A stretch of 64,000 nt of DNA from Shimia marina. GTDB lineage: Bacteria; Pseudomonadota; Alphaproteobacteria; Rhodobacterales; Rhodobacteraceae. Location of the stretch: the NCBI RefSeq assembly GCF_001458175.1, contig NZ_CYPW01000006.1, forward strand, positions 232,285 through 296,284. The letters are read 5' to 3'. A program made the translations under genes and the position numbers. Below the pieces are notes generated by a model. That model worked only from the letters and a program-made list of their open reading frames with translations. It did no database searches and was not told the DNA's origin. Positions 63,952 through 64,000 of the stretch are shown here, piece by piece (the first letter of the stretch is position 1; each line of letters starts with the position of its first letter).

Positions 63952-64000
63952 TCAGGGCTCACGTATTGTTGCTTCCAATGTCGCAACGTCGGGTCGTTCC
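63952..64000 (-). CDS. possible C-terminal fragment of a gene running off the right edge
   Basis: The last 49 bases read on the minus strand as ERPDVATLEATIREP followed by a stop. This has the composition of a normal Rhodobacteraceae C-terminus, but fifteen codons are too few to name a family. The 115 bp between it and the Mla permease gene would hold the Mla promoter. Confidence 0.2.
   Translation of the reverse strand, partial: ERPDVATLEATIREP

Noticed and set aside
1-64000. CRISPR arrays, tRNA or rRNA genes, prophage or plasmid replication genes
   Set aside because: No regularly spaced repeats, cloverleaf-like segments, integrase, terminase or rep genes were seen in any part of the window.

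Overview
The window looks like ordinary core chromosome of a marine alphaproteobacterium of the Rhodobacteraceae (Roseobacter group). The basis is high GC, frequent 4-bp ATGA/GTGA/TTGA gene overlaps, a PolA with proofreading residues, an endonuclease-type MutL, a STAS-fused MlaE, separate lysine-ketoglutarate reductase and saccharopine dehydrogenase genes, and a G/C-rich intergenic palindrome block of a kind I recall from this family. The genus cannot be fixed from sequence reading alone. I saw no rRNA, tRNA, CRISPR array, prophage or intact insertion sequence.

Layout. 1-3.5 kb: gpmI-envC-ctpA on the minus strand (ctpA runs off the left edge). 3.7-10.4 kb: a tightly overlapping minus-strand operon moxR - DUF58 - DUF4159 protein - 685-aa membrane protein, a presumed envelope or chaperone module. 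10.5-17.3 kb: a DUF1285 gene, a hydroxypyruvate isomerase-like gene, polA (minus) and the two-gene saccharopine lysine-catabolic operon. 17.4-18.7 kb: a divergent quinone/FMN oxidoreductase - TetR pair with three palindromic operators between them. 18.7-22.5 kb: a DUF3775 gene, rmuC and mutL. 22.7-26.1 kb: a class III aminotransferase and a SulP anion transporter. 26.1-30.0 kb: a four-gene Mn/Fe/Zn-type ABC importer behind a Fur-family-like box. 30.2-33.5 kb: deoC plus a tandem aldehyde dehydrogenase, forming a deoxyribose-phosphate/acetaldehyde route. 33.8-35.9 kb: a NIT-domain chemoreceptor. 36.3-37.3 kb: a divergent ohrR/ohr peroxide defence pair. 37.4-40.6 kb: creatinase, a P1 peptidase and a formamidase-like hydrolase. 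40.8-46.7 kb: a secreted phytase/esterase-like propeller protein, an MFS transporter, a small heat shock protein and twin secreted trypsin-like proteases. 46.8-50.2 kb: DUF599, rlmH, rsfS and an MscS channel. 50.3-57.8 kb: leuC-leuD and, 4 kb further on, leuB, with a GNAT, two membrane proteins and an EEP-fold protein between. 57.9-59.1 kb: a divergent Lrp/LysE pair. 59.1-63.8 kb: a four-gene Mla-type lipid transport operon with a very long MCE protein.

How the genes work together. Several modules pair a regulator with its likely target across a divergent promoter (TetR/oxidoreductase, OhrR/Ohr, Lrp/LysE), and palindromes can be read directly in the first two. Catabolic modules cover lysine, creatine and deoxyribose-phosphate, as expected of a heterotroph using nitrogen-rich dissolved organic matter. 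Envelope maintenance is well represented (EnvC, CtpA, Mla, MscS, the MoxR cluster).

No clear undescribed defence or mobile system is visible. The items most worth a second look are the triple TetR operator, a possible leader-peptide/attenuator ahead of leuC, the metal permease with a fused DtxR-like tail, the tandem ALDH with a truncated second unit, the 704-aa MlaD homologue, and the dispersed hairpin repeats.
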